Source: Strigomonas culicis
Lineage: Eukaryota; Euglenozoa; Kinetoplastea; Trypanosomatida; Trypanosomatidae
Assembly: GCA_000482145.1 (NCBI GenBank)
Contig: AUXH01000029.1
Location: forward strand, 1 to 62,971
DNA length: 62,971 nucleotides
Direction of reading: 5' to 3'
In this document: piece after piece, positions 32,401 to 39,700 of the stretch
Layout of the letters: each line of letters starts with the position of its first letter
How positions within the stretch are numbered: the first letter of the stretch is position 1
Position numbers and translations under genes: made by a program
The notes under the pieces: generated by a model
What the model was told of the DNA's origin: nothing
The model's database searches: none
What the model saw: only the letters and a program-made list of their open reading frames with translations

Positions 32401-34421
32401 CGGTGAAGGCGGTGGAGGAGCTTGGACGCAAGCTCGGCTACACGTACGATAACGAGAAGCTCTACAACGTGTCGCTTGGCCAAGGCCAAGAGATTGTTGC
32501 TGATCGTGCACTCGACAGGTGCTTCAAGGAAGGAGGCTGGGCCCTCCTGAACAACATCCATCTCGTTGAGAAGTGGCTGCGCACGTTGGAGCGTCGCCTG
32601 GACCAGTACGCCGAGACATACACGCGCATGGGGCAGCTCCGCAAGGAGATCATGGAGCGCAAGCTGGCGGAGCGCGCCAAGGAGGCTGGCGGCAGCGAGG
32701 AGGCCGAGGCAAAGGGCGAAGCGGATGAAGCGGCCGCGTCCGAGGAGGTGGGCCAGGAGGAGTCCTCCCCGAAAGAGGAGGGGCAGGATGAAGAGGCCAA
32801 GTCTGCGCACGGCCCTGAAGGGAATGAGGGAGGCGAAACGGACGACGAGAAGGAGACGGAAGAGGCGCAGGTGGTGGTGACGGATGACGAAATCCACTTC
32901 GACGGCATTAAGGGGCACGCGGACTTCCGTGTGTTTCTCAGCGCCGAGGCGTCGCCCGTGATCCCGATTGGCGTGCTGCAGCGGTCGATCAAGCTGACGT
33001 CGGAGCCGCCTACCGGTATTCGGCAGAATATTGTTCGCGCCCTCGCCAACTTCAGTGATGAGCCATGGGAGAAGTGTGCGAAGCCGACCGAGTACCGCTG
33101 CATCATGTTTTCCATGTGCTTCTTCCACGCCGTCGTGGTGGAGCGAAAGAAGTTCGGACCCCTTGGTTGGAACCGTGGGTACCCTTTTAACATGGGTGAC
33201 TTAACGACCTGCCTCGAGGTGGCCTCGAATTACATTGAGGACCGGCCGAAGGTTCCGTGGGAGGATCTGCGATACGTTTTTGGTGAAATTATGTACGGTG
33301 GTCACATCACAGATGATTGGGATCGCGTTCTCTGTATGGCTTACCTACAGTCCTTCATCGTCCCCGACTGTTGCGACGGTCTGCAGCTTGCGCCTGGACT
33401 GAACGTGCCCACGCCTTGCAGCTACCAAGAGTACATGCAATGGCTCGCGCAGGACGAAAACATGCCTACCGAGTCGCCCCTCCTGTACGGCCTGCATCCG
33501 AACGCAGAAATCAACTACCGCACGACACAGGCGGATGTGCTGTTCCGTACCATCAACGAACTGCAGCCCAAGAAGCACGCTGGCGGTGACATGCTTAGTC
33601 CGCAGGAGATTGTGCAGCAGAAGATTGACGAGATCCGTGAGCGCTTGCCGGAGCCGCACAACCTGATGGACCTCGCAGAGCGGCTGGAGGAGGACCGGTC
33701 GCCCCAGCAGCATGTGTTTTACCAGGAGTGCGAGCGGATGAACGGTCTTCTCGATACACTGAAGACGACCCTCGACGAGCTGGATCTCGGCCTGAAGGGC
33801 GCGCTGTCCATGTCCGCGGCCATGCAGGAGCTGTTCGATAACATGTTCATGGACAAGATGCCCGAGAAGTGGTCTCGTGTGTCTTTCATGTCGCAGCGCA
33901 TGCTGGGCTCCTGGGTGGAGAACTTCATGGTGCGCAATGAGCAGCTCGTCAACTGGACGTCGGATCTACAGACGCCGAAGGTGACGAATCTCTCTCTCTT
34001 CTTCAACCCGATGTCCTTCCTCACGGCTATTATGCAAACGACGTCGATTATCAACAGCTTCGACCTGGACCAGATGGCCCTTGTTGTGGATGTCTTGAAG
34101 AAGTCGGCGGATCAGATTGACACAAGCGCCAGGGATGGCTGCTACGTGTGCGGCCTGTCGATGGAAGGCGCGCGGTGGGACACCAGCGCTGGCTGCATCG
34201 AGGACAGCCGTCTCAAGGAGTTGTACCCCAAGATGCCCATCATGCAGATTCGCTCCCTTCCGCTTGGCAAGATTGACCGTAGAGATCAGTACGAATGCCC
34301 GCTGTACAAGACGCAGGCGCGCGGCCCCGGTTTTGTGGTCGGCTTCTTCTTGAAGACGAAGCAGCCTGCACGAAAGTGGATCATTGCTGGCGTTGGTTTG
34401 CTCCTGGACGTTGTCGAGTAG
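20430..34421 (+). CDS. Outer-arm dynein heavy chain, beta (DNAH9/11/17) class
   Basis: The product is complete at 4663 residues. It is the ATP-driven motor of axonemal outer arms and powers flagellar beating. The tail (1 to about 1850) has the GKTLLPMP and FWKSK landmarks of the DNAH9/beta class. Walker A motifs are at residue 1918 (AAA1, GPAGTGKT), 2201 (AAA2, GAAGSGKT), 2545 (AAA3, GTAGTGKT) and 2892 (AAA4, GVGGSGKQ). A coiled-coil stalk covers about 3130-3460, followed by AAA5, AAA6 and a C-terminal domain. The AAA1 context (CFDEFNRI, the Walker B motif) is intact, so the motor should be active. One oddity is a very acidic insert of about 95 residues (4067-4165) inside AAA6, just before FRVFLSAE. 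Trypanosomatid outer arms have two heavy chains, and this is probably the beta one. Confidence 0.9.
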   Translation: MGKNDKEEAPTDKRVVWLEQRVTTALKLKPVDSKKLVDNEENRAQMSEFLDMADARRLYVYQISNGSYVARIEPPEELKKKGIYFSKLKREKIADDNAMKDGVTFGDLSPDSLSFLNDITRNVYAPILKADRKNICKVPDVAVGELMEDTDDLLAQLLVTVGLNQGKTLLPMPPVDLPSRVDDTPVDKDTLYHLESAIVSWTAQIKSAIASSPEELEEAATQTGCYPGPLDEVAFWKSKSENLANLEDQLYSVKALKILVLLKKAGSTYYAPFSQLMSELKEATFEASDNFRYLKPLTEEFEHLSLARGTNFEFTDLASSGLFKRLFHYFYLLWTQSSFYNTPTRLVFLIREVGNDLVTLASDFISVQEFAEGFEKKDVIERLSTVLTICGEFKAAYFHYKSYVSSVARPWKFQNAALFSRLDIFLERCHDLLDVVETALLFDKMENMKVGGTKGHQLTQETEDVKEKFDRALVRFFSVEYNLLDITNTRFDVDYEDLRRTISDLEQRLGAVLVTTIDDSKAITEVFKAVDTFDGFTERNPMQQEWLKKQNDVLVSFHQDLLGAQETYYQGEAAGSYPNMPPVASSVVRCKALLDRINENHNRVMDLSPSVLNTEQGREAIALYDKLRILFDSTIKEKYQEWATDVGSISADKLRLPLLQKNQQNQLQVNFDPTLVRMLREVYYLEVLNSYNAGEITFEVPPAAESIFEKRDAFRSQALKLEFVSSTYNNIIAKLRSQDERPLIETQLSAFEKVLDRGTEMVRWENEEEANGFIEEALHGVNAISRVVTSFQTNIQTMKSSVDEFKRSDTLFPLDPNRGDKTMTEAELKRVLDDYVGQRGARLTTMGADIHKQIEESLDILNELKSATNDVCVSKDSEAWQQYLHYVNEELTTLLSDAVTQALSQMRNQVDPLWMADHDGVPLIDVKLCLGKASPESTVQVSRFEPALATEEEKTRSLRKLLEATINSVEDATSLIQPLYGDSTYGAQVHESASVQRVESEIALLLDQNNEACENYRRSFDDFKSLWDSDRKHAFKVFLKQEAGERRASILSPPEEAAPPSGEKEYFEVPIQDFDKSITEYERIRSRISTIEDRHREGFVIIDVKPLRIALRDTCKKWKDMYTDYIMDKMKTDLNDLYSFIKEADKGLEVEVLDGDVESLKSVMRWIRDCRKKNTDVMGKDETGETGGMFPPIQSAIRMLKTHASTSPDVEAELAKIEKIEELRKPAPEQWVALNKKALNARAQNSIVQDRETEKVKGSVSAFEIKLKKEVAIFHQNALFTYNIDRNGVYEEIDRVYAHLMELQDEGRELQNLQDLFDLAPSQFKEIRECRQELMLLKQVWDLYFHVISQFSDWMRATFKDADVAYYEDECKKISKQLQHQPMKVKGWDVYKGVDEQVRNMRTSLPLCESLSSPSMRPRHWQELVTTTKQSGTIDPDAKDFTLERLFALGLHNYSDDVSNIVEKADKELRIERNLTKIIDAWENLYFTYSMDETVNCQLLGAVDDVVEQLENDNNALSSMLSDRFVQYFYDKVLGWQKMLGTIDTCTTKWVDSQRQWQNLYPIFVLSEDIRVQLPEDAKNFVKADEVFRLLMSKAHKYTKVTEVICSDNLKDDIGRNEELEQTLNYVQDILAQCEKSLADYLETKRKIFPRFFFVSDTDLIDILSKGSDPRAVMVHMSKIIDSVDYFTFDDNPYESTGEKDVWEMVSIQGEKVALGESYTCDGPVEVWLEGLVRCMKRAMRLHIKESNSSYIEKPRNEWIYQYPCQAVIVSSRIWFTTEVHQAFSQIEEGNDMGMKDLLKNQKSQLDSLIKEVLLDRTSQARKMLVHLITIDVHNRDIVQTMVDERIDAVEAFSWQSQLRYYWDEQKGNEIRIADADFINDYEYIGLCGCLVITKLTDRCYITLTQALRLNQGGAPAGPAGTGKTETTKDLARNMGIACYVFNCSDQMNYITLGQIFKGLAMSGSWGCFDEFNRISIEVLSVVATQVGSILNALKEHKERFRFMDEEITLHRSVGMWITMNPGYAGRTELPENIKSLFRPCAMVVPDLKNICEIMLAAEGFGDAKDLALKFVTLYRLNKELLSPQDHYDWGLRAVKSVLYIAGALKRGDPDVPERNVLMRALRDTNMAKLSKDDVYVFMGLIRSLFPNLDVPKKDKPELTTACKQVCMEQGNLPGENDIFILKCVQYEELLHVRHSVFILGAAGSGKTECWRCLQGALSKLYQEEWKAKAVSSCLNPKAISSNELYGYFTPQKEWRDGILSTIFRDYAVESKKKKNMKWIVLDGIIDAEWIESMNTVMDDNKMLTLVSNERIPLTDSMRMIFEVSHLRNASPATVSRAGVIFINESDLGWGPFKDKWIATREKREGTILDSLFDKYVPYVLEFWKRTMRPVVSVMDINLVQTICFLLDGIFKTMEADELSKNSNAFEIYEKYFVFAVIWAFGGPLPSSDGRIDMRLNFSNTWKKEFPNMKITETGSVFDFYIDKSKDESGNLLFEWKPWADLVQPYVADVDTQLSSVSVQTADTVRMSYLMSLFVDNGKGVVLVGTAGTGKTNLIMSKLRLLDNEKVLFRVISFNARTSSAGLQGVMEQSLEKRSGRTYGPFNRKKLVFFLDDMNMPAPDKYGTQEAIALLQQHVGYGFWYDRVKIIQKEVVDVRYVGAMNPKSGTFTILDRLLRHFAVFSTNMPDRADLVSIYGQILQAHTKPFARDIRDNLTTLITNATIELHYNVTKQFFPTAIKFHYQWNMREMFNIFQGMCKSSPKLHTKNLQFVRLWVHECNRTFRDRMADEEDLKRYDLLLQEVISRAGFPDVMPKDALEEPLLWAPFHTTPEGEENVYNETDYEGAGAFLQKKLSEYNESFAAMNLVLFNQAIEHVCRIARITSNPRGNAFLVGVGGSGKQSLARLASFINGQDIFQILVTSTYDITDFRTDMQEVYRKCGLKGYPFAFILTDTQIVSLDMLVYLNDMLSSGNVPELFNQDERDGIVGSITNEVKAAGFTDYTNPDVCWEYFINKVRSNLHILLCFSPVSKNFATWCRQFPALANTTVIDWFLKWPEQALKSVAFRFLSEIDLGGEGNTQSIADYMAYCQMRVTEVCEEYYTQEKRRAYTTPKSFLELIAFYKDLLSKKRKENQDKTDRLVSGIDKIREAGVQVQALQEVLEKESVEVEEARQKTAALMETVGREKSVVEEQSSIAAKEEEKTNKIVDEVTSFEKQCQEDLAKAQPLVQEALAALDTLDKASIAELKNLGKPPEDVQMVAICVRVLTANPRSIPSVKQRNWNDCKKMMNQVDRFLAELRSFDVNNIPQACIDQIQMYIANPSFDPEVIKTKSAAAAGLCKWCIGMNRYHVVRCDVRPKEERLAEAQQRLTSSQAALKKIQDKVADLQSKLSILVKQYDDAVAEAEAIQAKAQKTQLKINLAQRLVSGLADESVRWGATIEDLKKAATLLIGDVLLSASFVSYIGPFSKSFREQIVHHDWLPRIKELGIPLTEGIDPTMDVLSSEAAVALWDNEGLPSDRISTENGSILTNCTRWPLMIDPQLQGIKWIRTREEKNGLRVIQMNQKDWQRTLEKCIEEGLPCLIESLGEFIEPVLDSVLSRQTFKKGSKKYIKLGAKEVEYNDNFRLILQTKLGNPHYGPEVNAQTTIINFMVTETGLEDQLLAVVVSQERPDLEKKRSALLRQMNTMTIELQQCEDGLLYELTNATGDILENVALIENLENTKKKAKEINASYTQAVITQKDIAQNRLRYTDVAVRGSLLFFQIDQLWKIDHMYQYSLEAFMVVFNKALLLAAHPENKKDLKKRVENVIQSITENVFAYVSRGLFERHKLIFSSLLTFAILAAQKDIDAKQLDFLLRGKKKTGVERPDTVVDWCTKPNWDSVQALAEVEGSTPDFNALPNDMAENNRWMQWCETEKPEVEKMPAEWKNLTDFQRLLVLRCLRPDRLTAALEQFVSDSIGRFFVSDQAVDISVSFDSSSTTTPLFFILSPGVDPVKAVEELGRKLGYTYDNEKLYNVSLGQGQEIVADRALDRCFKEGGWALLNNIHLVEKWLRTLERRLDQYAETYTRMGQLRKEIMERKLAERAKEAGGSEEAEAKGEADEAAASEEVGQEESSPKEEGQDEEAKSAHGPEGNEGGETDDEKETEEAQVVVTDDEIHFDGIKGHADFRVFLSAEASPVIPIGVLQRSIKLTSEPPTGIRQNIVRALANFSDEPWEKCAKPTEYRCIMFSMCFFHAVVVERKKFGPLGWNRGYPFNMGDLTTCLEVASNYIEDRPKVPWEDLRYVFGEIMYGGHITDDWDRVLCMAYLQSFIVPDCCDGLQLAPGLNVPTPCSYQEYMQWLAQDENMPTESPLLYGLHPNAEINYRTTQADVLFRTINELQPKKHAGGDMLSPQEIVQQKIDEIRERLPEPHNLMDLAERLEEDRSPQQHVFYQECERMNGLLDTLKTTLDELDLGLKGALSMSAAMQELFDNMFMDKMPEKWSRVSFMSQRMLGSWVENFMVRNEQLVNWTSDLQTPKVTNLSLFFNPMSFLTAIMQTTSIINSFDLDQMALVVDVLKKSADQIDTSARDGCYVCGLSMEGARWDTSAGCIEDSRLKELYPKMPIMQIRSLPLGKIDRRDQYECPLYKTQARGPGFVVGFFLKTKQPARKWIIAGVGLLLDVVE

Positions 34422-34782
34422 AAGCACCATCCATTTCTTTCCTTTCGTTTCTTCTTCTTTTTTTTTTCTCTTCTCTTTTCCTTTTTAGTATTTATACGAT
34501 GTAAATGTATGTAAATATATATTCAGTTTCACTGTTTCTAAACTCTCTAGTACCGTTCCTGAGCGCGTATGTAGCTCTCTTTTTTTCCATTTACCTGCAG
34601 ATAAGTGTGTTGAATTCTGTTGTTTCAGTGCGTGTTCTCTCTCTCATCTTCACCTGTAGTGCACTCTTTTCTTCCCTTTCCTCATTCTATTTGTTTATCA
34701 TGGCTTCAACTCCTTCTGCTTAGCCCTTTTGGGACACAAACAATATCAATATTTACCGATCCATATTCATGCTAGGTGGGCA
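34422..34782. other. Intergenic gap with splice signal
   Basis: T-rich spacer. A pyrimidine tract (34640-34690) and an AG at 34722-34723 lie 59 bases before the MAP kinase ATG. No gene is seen. Confidence 0.5.
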
Positions 34783-36423
34783 ATGAAGGAACATCAATCG
34801 ACTGCGTTAAAGTACATTTGTGAGGCAAGAGAAAACGGCCTTCTGTTCTCACCAGCTGCTATCCCGTCTGTTTTCGTCAGTGAGAATCAACTCACAAAAG
34901 TGTACAGTATTAAGGGTTCAAATTTCGAGGTGGACAACCATTTTGATATTCTCTGTTCCGTTGGCTACGGTGCGTATGGTATTGTGTGTGCAGCAGTCGA
35001 CCTCCGACTCGTTCCGGATAGCAATTTCTATAGCGAAAGAGTTATTACGATTGAAAAAGAAGGTAATTATATCACGAAAAAAGTGAACCAGGATAATCGT
35101 GTTGTGTACTACAAGCTCAACAATTTCCTTTCCAGAGGGACTCTCGCCGTGCAAGGCCCGGTGCCGACGCTGCGCTGCGACGGTTTCTCTCGGAAGACCC
35201 TTCTCAACGGGAACATCTCACCTTTTGTGGCGATTAAAAAGGTCCCCAAAATACTAGATGACTTAGTCGATGGCCGCCGCATCTTACGTGAGCTGAAAAT
35301 ACTGCGATACTTGTCAGGTCACCCCAACATTATCCGCGTGCTCAATGTGTCGTATCCACCGTCGTTGAACGGTAATTTTAGAGACATCTACATCACGACA
35401 GAGCTGATGGACACTGACTTGTACGCGCTCCTCAAGAGCCAGTCGCTGAACATGGATCAGTTTCGCTACATCTCCTATCAGATGATCAAATCGCTCGTGT
35501 ACGTGCACAGCAGCGGGGTGATCCATCGTGACATAAAACCCTCCAACATCCTGCTCAACCGCGACTGCGACGTGCGACTTTGCGACTTTGGCCTCGCCCG
35601 AGGCGGTATCCCGCTGGACAGGCGTCCCTCCTCGCAGGAGGCGGAGAGGGCGGAGTTCGATCGGTTTCGGTTTGACGCGTGCGTGTACGAGGCAGACCAA
35701 GACACTGTCACCGAGGAGGACGTTTTCTACACTCTGACGGACTACGTGGTCACGCGCTACTACCGACCGCCGGAGCTACTCATCATGGGTAAGTACAACC
35801 ACGCCGTCGACATGTGGTCGGTAGGCTGCATCATGGCAGAGATGCTTCTTCGCCGGCCTATCTTTCGCGGGACAAATTACTTGTCCCAACTGACGTTGGT
35901 GCTCGAGACACCCGGGCTCCGAGGGTTTCCTCAGTCGCGGAAGGATGTCGATGCAATGTTTGAAGGTGGTCACGAGTGTAAGCACTTCATCAAGGAAGTT
36001 GTTTTCCCTCAGAACGCGCCCGCCAAAGATTTCCAAAAGGAATCGCTGGTGCAGTTGCGCAGTGCCCTCTTCGGCTCTTCTACGGTTCCCCCCGACTTCA
36101 TGCCACTGCTGGGTCGACTCTTGTCGTTTGATCCACGGAAGCGTATAGCTTCCTTAGAGGCCCTTCGTGACCCATTTTTCCGCTCTCTCTATTCTAAAAC
36201 AGATGAAATTGTTCGAGACCCTAATTGCTGCGAGCAAGACTGTGGGCAGCTCCTCACGACGGAAGAGGTGGAGAGTATGCTGACAACTCATGAGCTCGAC
36301 TCGGCACCAAAAAGGTTTGTATGGGAGTTTGATCATCGCATTACAGACGCAAAAAACTTGCAAGAACTTTTTCGAACTGAAATTGAGTCTTACGCAAGAC
36401 CTAAAGGAGCCAAAACCGTCTGA
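34783..36423 (+). CDS. MAP kinase with TDY motif and two inserts
   Basis: From the first ATG (34783) the product has 546 residues. It is a CMGC Ser/Thr kinase of the MAPK group. The Gly-rich loop GYGAYG is at 61-66, the VAIKK lysine at 152, the catalytic HRDIKPSN Asp at 250, the DFG Asp at 268 and the activation motif Thr319-Asp-Tyr321, followed by VVTRYYRPPE. TDY is the usual form in Leishmania MAP kinases. Two features are unusual. About 70 residues are inserted between the Gly-rich loop and the VAIKK lysine, and about 30 extra residues sit between DFG and TDY. All catalytic residues are kept, so it should be active. There is a C-terminal extension of about 100 residues. An in-frame TTG further upstream is not a likely start. 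Which numbered MAPK it is cannot be told by eye. Confidence 0.88.
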   Translation: MKEHQSTALKYICEARENGLLFSPAAIPSVFVSENQLTKVYSIKGSNFEVDNHFDILCSVGYGAYGIVCAAVDLRLVPDSNFYSERVITIEKEGNYITKKVNQDNRVVYYKLNNFLSRGTLAVQGPVPTLRCDGFSRKTLLNGNISPFVAIKKVPKILDDLVDGRRILRELKILRYLSGHPNIIRVLNVSYPPSLNGNFRDIYITTELMDTDLYALLKSQSLNMDQFRYISYQMIKSLVYVHSSGVIHRDIKPSNILLNRDCDVRLCDFGLARGGIPLDRRPSSQEAERAEFDRFRFDACVYEADQDTVTEEDVFYTLTDYVVTRYYRPPELLIMGKYNHAVDMWSVGCIMAEMLLRRPIFRGTNYLSQLTLVLETPGLRGFPQSRKDVDAMFEGGHECKHFIKEVVFPQNAPAKDFQKESLVQLRSALFGSSTVPPDFMPLLGRLLSFDPRKRIASLEALRDPFFRSLYSKTDEIVRDPNCCEQDCGQLLTTEEVESMLTTHELDSAPKRFVWEFDHRITDAKNLQELFRTEIESYARPKGAKTV

Positions 36424-36799
36424 GAAAAGGGCCGCTTCACTCCTAACGTGTATCGAACCATTTGTCTCTCTTTGTCTTTCACTGTGTTTGTATAGTTCAT
36501 CTAACGCGTACGGCTTCCAAAGACACCCACCACGATCCACGTTCATGTTTGTACTTTTTGTTGTTGTTGTTGACATGCGCTTCTCTGTTGCCCTATTGTT
36601 TTACTGCACCTCTCTCTTTTTGCTTCCCCTTTCTTCATGTTGCCTCCAGTCCTTTTTTTTTTCAAGTGCAACAGACAGTGTAACACAGAGGTAGATACGT
36701 GTATCTATATATCCGGATATATTTCATAGATAATCACACACACACACACACATACACACGTGCATATATACATACAAATACAAACCACGCGCATTAACC
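36424..36799. other. Intergenic gap with splice signal and CA repeat
   Basis: AT-rich spacer. A pyrimidine-rich stretch (36606-36663) precedes AG dinucleotides near 36666-36676. A CA repeat lies at 36735-36759, probably in the leader of the polymerase mRNA. No gene is seen. Confidence 0.5.
36735..36759 (+). repeat. CA dinucleotide repeat
   Basis: About twelve CA units, slightly interrupted, lie 40 bases upstream of the polymerase start. Confidence 0.9.
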
Positions 36800-39700
36800 A
36801 TGTTGAGAAGGCGCATATTGCCCCTTTTCTCCTTCGGCATTGCCTGGACGGTCCCGGTGCTGTCACGCCGGGCACAGGCGACGTACTCACCGCCAGCGAA
36901 CAGCAGCACACCGGCGCCTTCTAGCGGCGAAAAGGAGCTGACTCTGCCGGGAGCAAAGGCCACCGCTGCCACGCCCCACTCTTACGCGCCCTTCCCAGCG
37001 CGTCAAAACCCCTTTTCCTCCGTTCTGTACCAGGACGAGGAAAAGGTGCTGCTGGCCAAGTCGCACTATTGCTTGTTCACCCTTTCGATGGACCCGGCCT
37101 CGGGCAAGTGTGCCGTCTACTGCGCGACGACAAACGAATTGATTGTTTCAAAGATGGACAGCTTGTGGAAGTGCGCCATGTGGGTGGACGAGAAGGTGGG
37201 GGACGAGTTCCTCGCAGGGCTTGTCTTCCCCGAAGGTCCCGGGAGTGATGTGAAGGCGGCTGCAAAAACGCTCTCCGAGAAGTCTAACAAGCGCATCGTT
37301 GTCGCACCGGATGCATGGGGTATCACCTACTTGGCGTTCCGTGCGCAGCAGGAGGTGGTGCGCGGGGTCGAGGCGCCCAAGAGCCTCGAGCACGCATCCT
37401 TCTTGCTCACCAACAAGCAGTACGACGCCAGCATAGCAGACCCGGCCGTCTTTAACATTGAGACGGGCGCTTTTGAAACCCAAAAACTGACGAATCGATT
37501 CGGGCCCGGAAGGAGCGCGCTACTCATCTGGAATGTCTTGTTCAACGTGCACAAGCGGTTCGGTACACCAGGGAGCCGCAAGACACTGAACCCGGTCGAC
37601 CAGATCATCCGTCGCGTTGTGAAGGCAGTCAACATCTTCGTTGTGGATATCAACGTACGGGTGGGAAAGGGAACTATTTCGGAAGGCCACACCATGATCG
37701 TGACCATCTACGATGTGCAGAAGCGTACACAGTCGGTTCACATGATACGCAGCTTGGCGGAAGAGACTACAAAGCTGAACACTCTCACAACGCTGCTCTA
37801 CGGGGAAGGCAGTTCTTCGATTTCCTTGTTTGTGCCTACAGCCAAGACCAAGTCATCTCAACTGGTGGCGTTTGCGAGGACCTGCCGTCCGAAAAGCCCA
37901 TTTTTTGTCACGGAGATCACCAGCCTAGGACCGTATTTCAGCGGACTGCCCATAGCAAAAGACACGGTGAACGCAACGGACCCTCGGACGACCTGGACCA
38001 CAATGCGAAATAACTGCTTCAAGGACCAGAAACACACACGAAAAGACGATGATAAGATGGACCGGTTCCTTCAGCGAGGGTTTACGGCGCTCGCGAATAA
38101 GCTCTTCTCGGACCGCCTCCACAAGGTTTCTTCCGCGATTATTAGCGCACACAACAGCGTCCCCCAGCAGACGTCCGCCGATCAGGCCTTCAAGGAAGTA
38201 GAATTTCTCGCCGAAGATGCGAAGAAGAATCCCGTCGCCAGCATTACGAGCTCGACGTTCCTGAACAAGGTGAATATCAACGATGCCGAGGTTGTCTTTG
38301 GCCTTCAGCAGTGGAAGAGCAAAATCTATGACAACAAGGCGCGTCTGGAGCGAGAGAAGAAGGTGGTGGACTCGCTACGACGGTACTTGGTGGTCGATCT
38401 GGAGACCACCACGGTTCGCCGATACAAGCGCATCGCGAACCCATTTACGAAGGAGAACTTCGTTGTGCTCTCCGGGGCGCGCGATTACCAGGGAAATGTG
38501 TTTATGCCACGCCGATACTTTGACCGAAACGTGGCCCTGCGGTATGATGATGCTTCCGTAGCGAGTGACGTTTTCTTGGTTGAAAAGTCATCCAAGCTCT
38601 CGCTCTTTCTTCCGCCTCTTGACGACTACGACGTGTTGGTGGGCCACAACATTAAGTTTGACTTGCTGCAAATATGGAGAGATGCAGAGCTGCGCAAGTT
38701 TCTTTCGCGCGGCGGCAAAATCTGGGATACCATGTATGGCGAGTACTTGCTGACGGGACACGACATCAAGCTGGGGCACGGGGCCGGTCTGGAGGATGTG
38801 GCCAAGAGCTACGGCGGCCAAATACCGAAGCTGGACGCGGTGAAGCGGGCGTGGGCCGAGGGCCAGGAGACGTACGAGATACCGTACGCGACGCTGACGG
38901 AGTACCTCCATGGTGATTTGGAGAACACCGAGCTTATCTTTCGAAAGCACATGGAGCGGGCGCTGGCGCAGCGGCAGGCCATCATCGTCAGCGCGCGTAT
39001 GGATGGGCTTCTTTGCACGACGGAGATGGAGTACAACGGACTGAAGACGAATGTGGAGCTGGCGCAGCGCCAGAGCAATGAGCTGGTAAGCAAGGTGACG
39101 GAGTATCGCAACGTTCTGCAGGCGGCTGTGCCGGCGGAGATCCCGCCCGATTGCCGCAAGTTTTTCAACTGGTCTTCAAATCAGCATCTCATTACGTTCT
39201 TCTTTGGTGGAAAGCTGAAGCTCGCGACAAACGCTCGCCCAAGCAAGCCTCTCCCCGGAGAGCCCTTTGCCCGACATGAGCTCTTTCTCCCCCCTGGATC
39301 GTTTCCCCCCGAGTCGTACCCGAATGGCGTGTTCTTAAGACCTCCGGTGTATGTACTTGGCATCGGAGACTGCGCGGTCATGTCGGGATCGACGAGCGAA
39401 AAGGGGACGCGCATGTTCAAGGCCTACTTCGATGCTTATATGAAGCAAGCGAATTTCCGCAAGAGCTCCACCATGCTGGACTGTCTGCAGCGGGAGATGG
39501 TGTCCATCCCACGGTCCGACACGTCGCGCAAAGGCGAGGTCTCGGCGCTCGCCAATCTTCTTCCGCGCCGTCACCTGTTTCTCCTCGCCGCCATCTCACT
39601 CGGCGCGGAGGGAGAGATTGTGAAGCTGTTCGTCAAGAATCCCATCACCGGTGAGTCGACGACGATCACGAGCGAGAAGAAGGGCACACCGCTGGAGCAG

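Noticed and set aside
31884..33128. Minus-strand frames inside the dynein gene
   Set aside because: They lie within an intact, conserved dynein reading frame on the plus strand.
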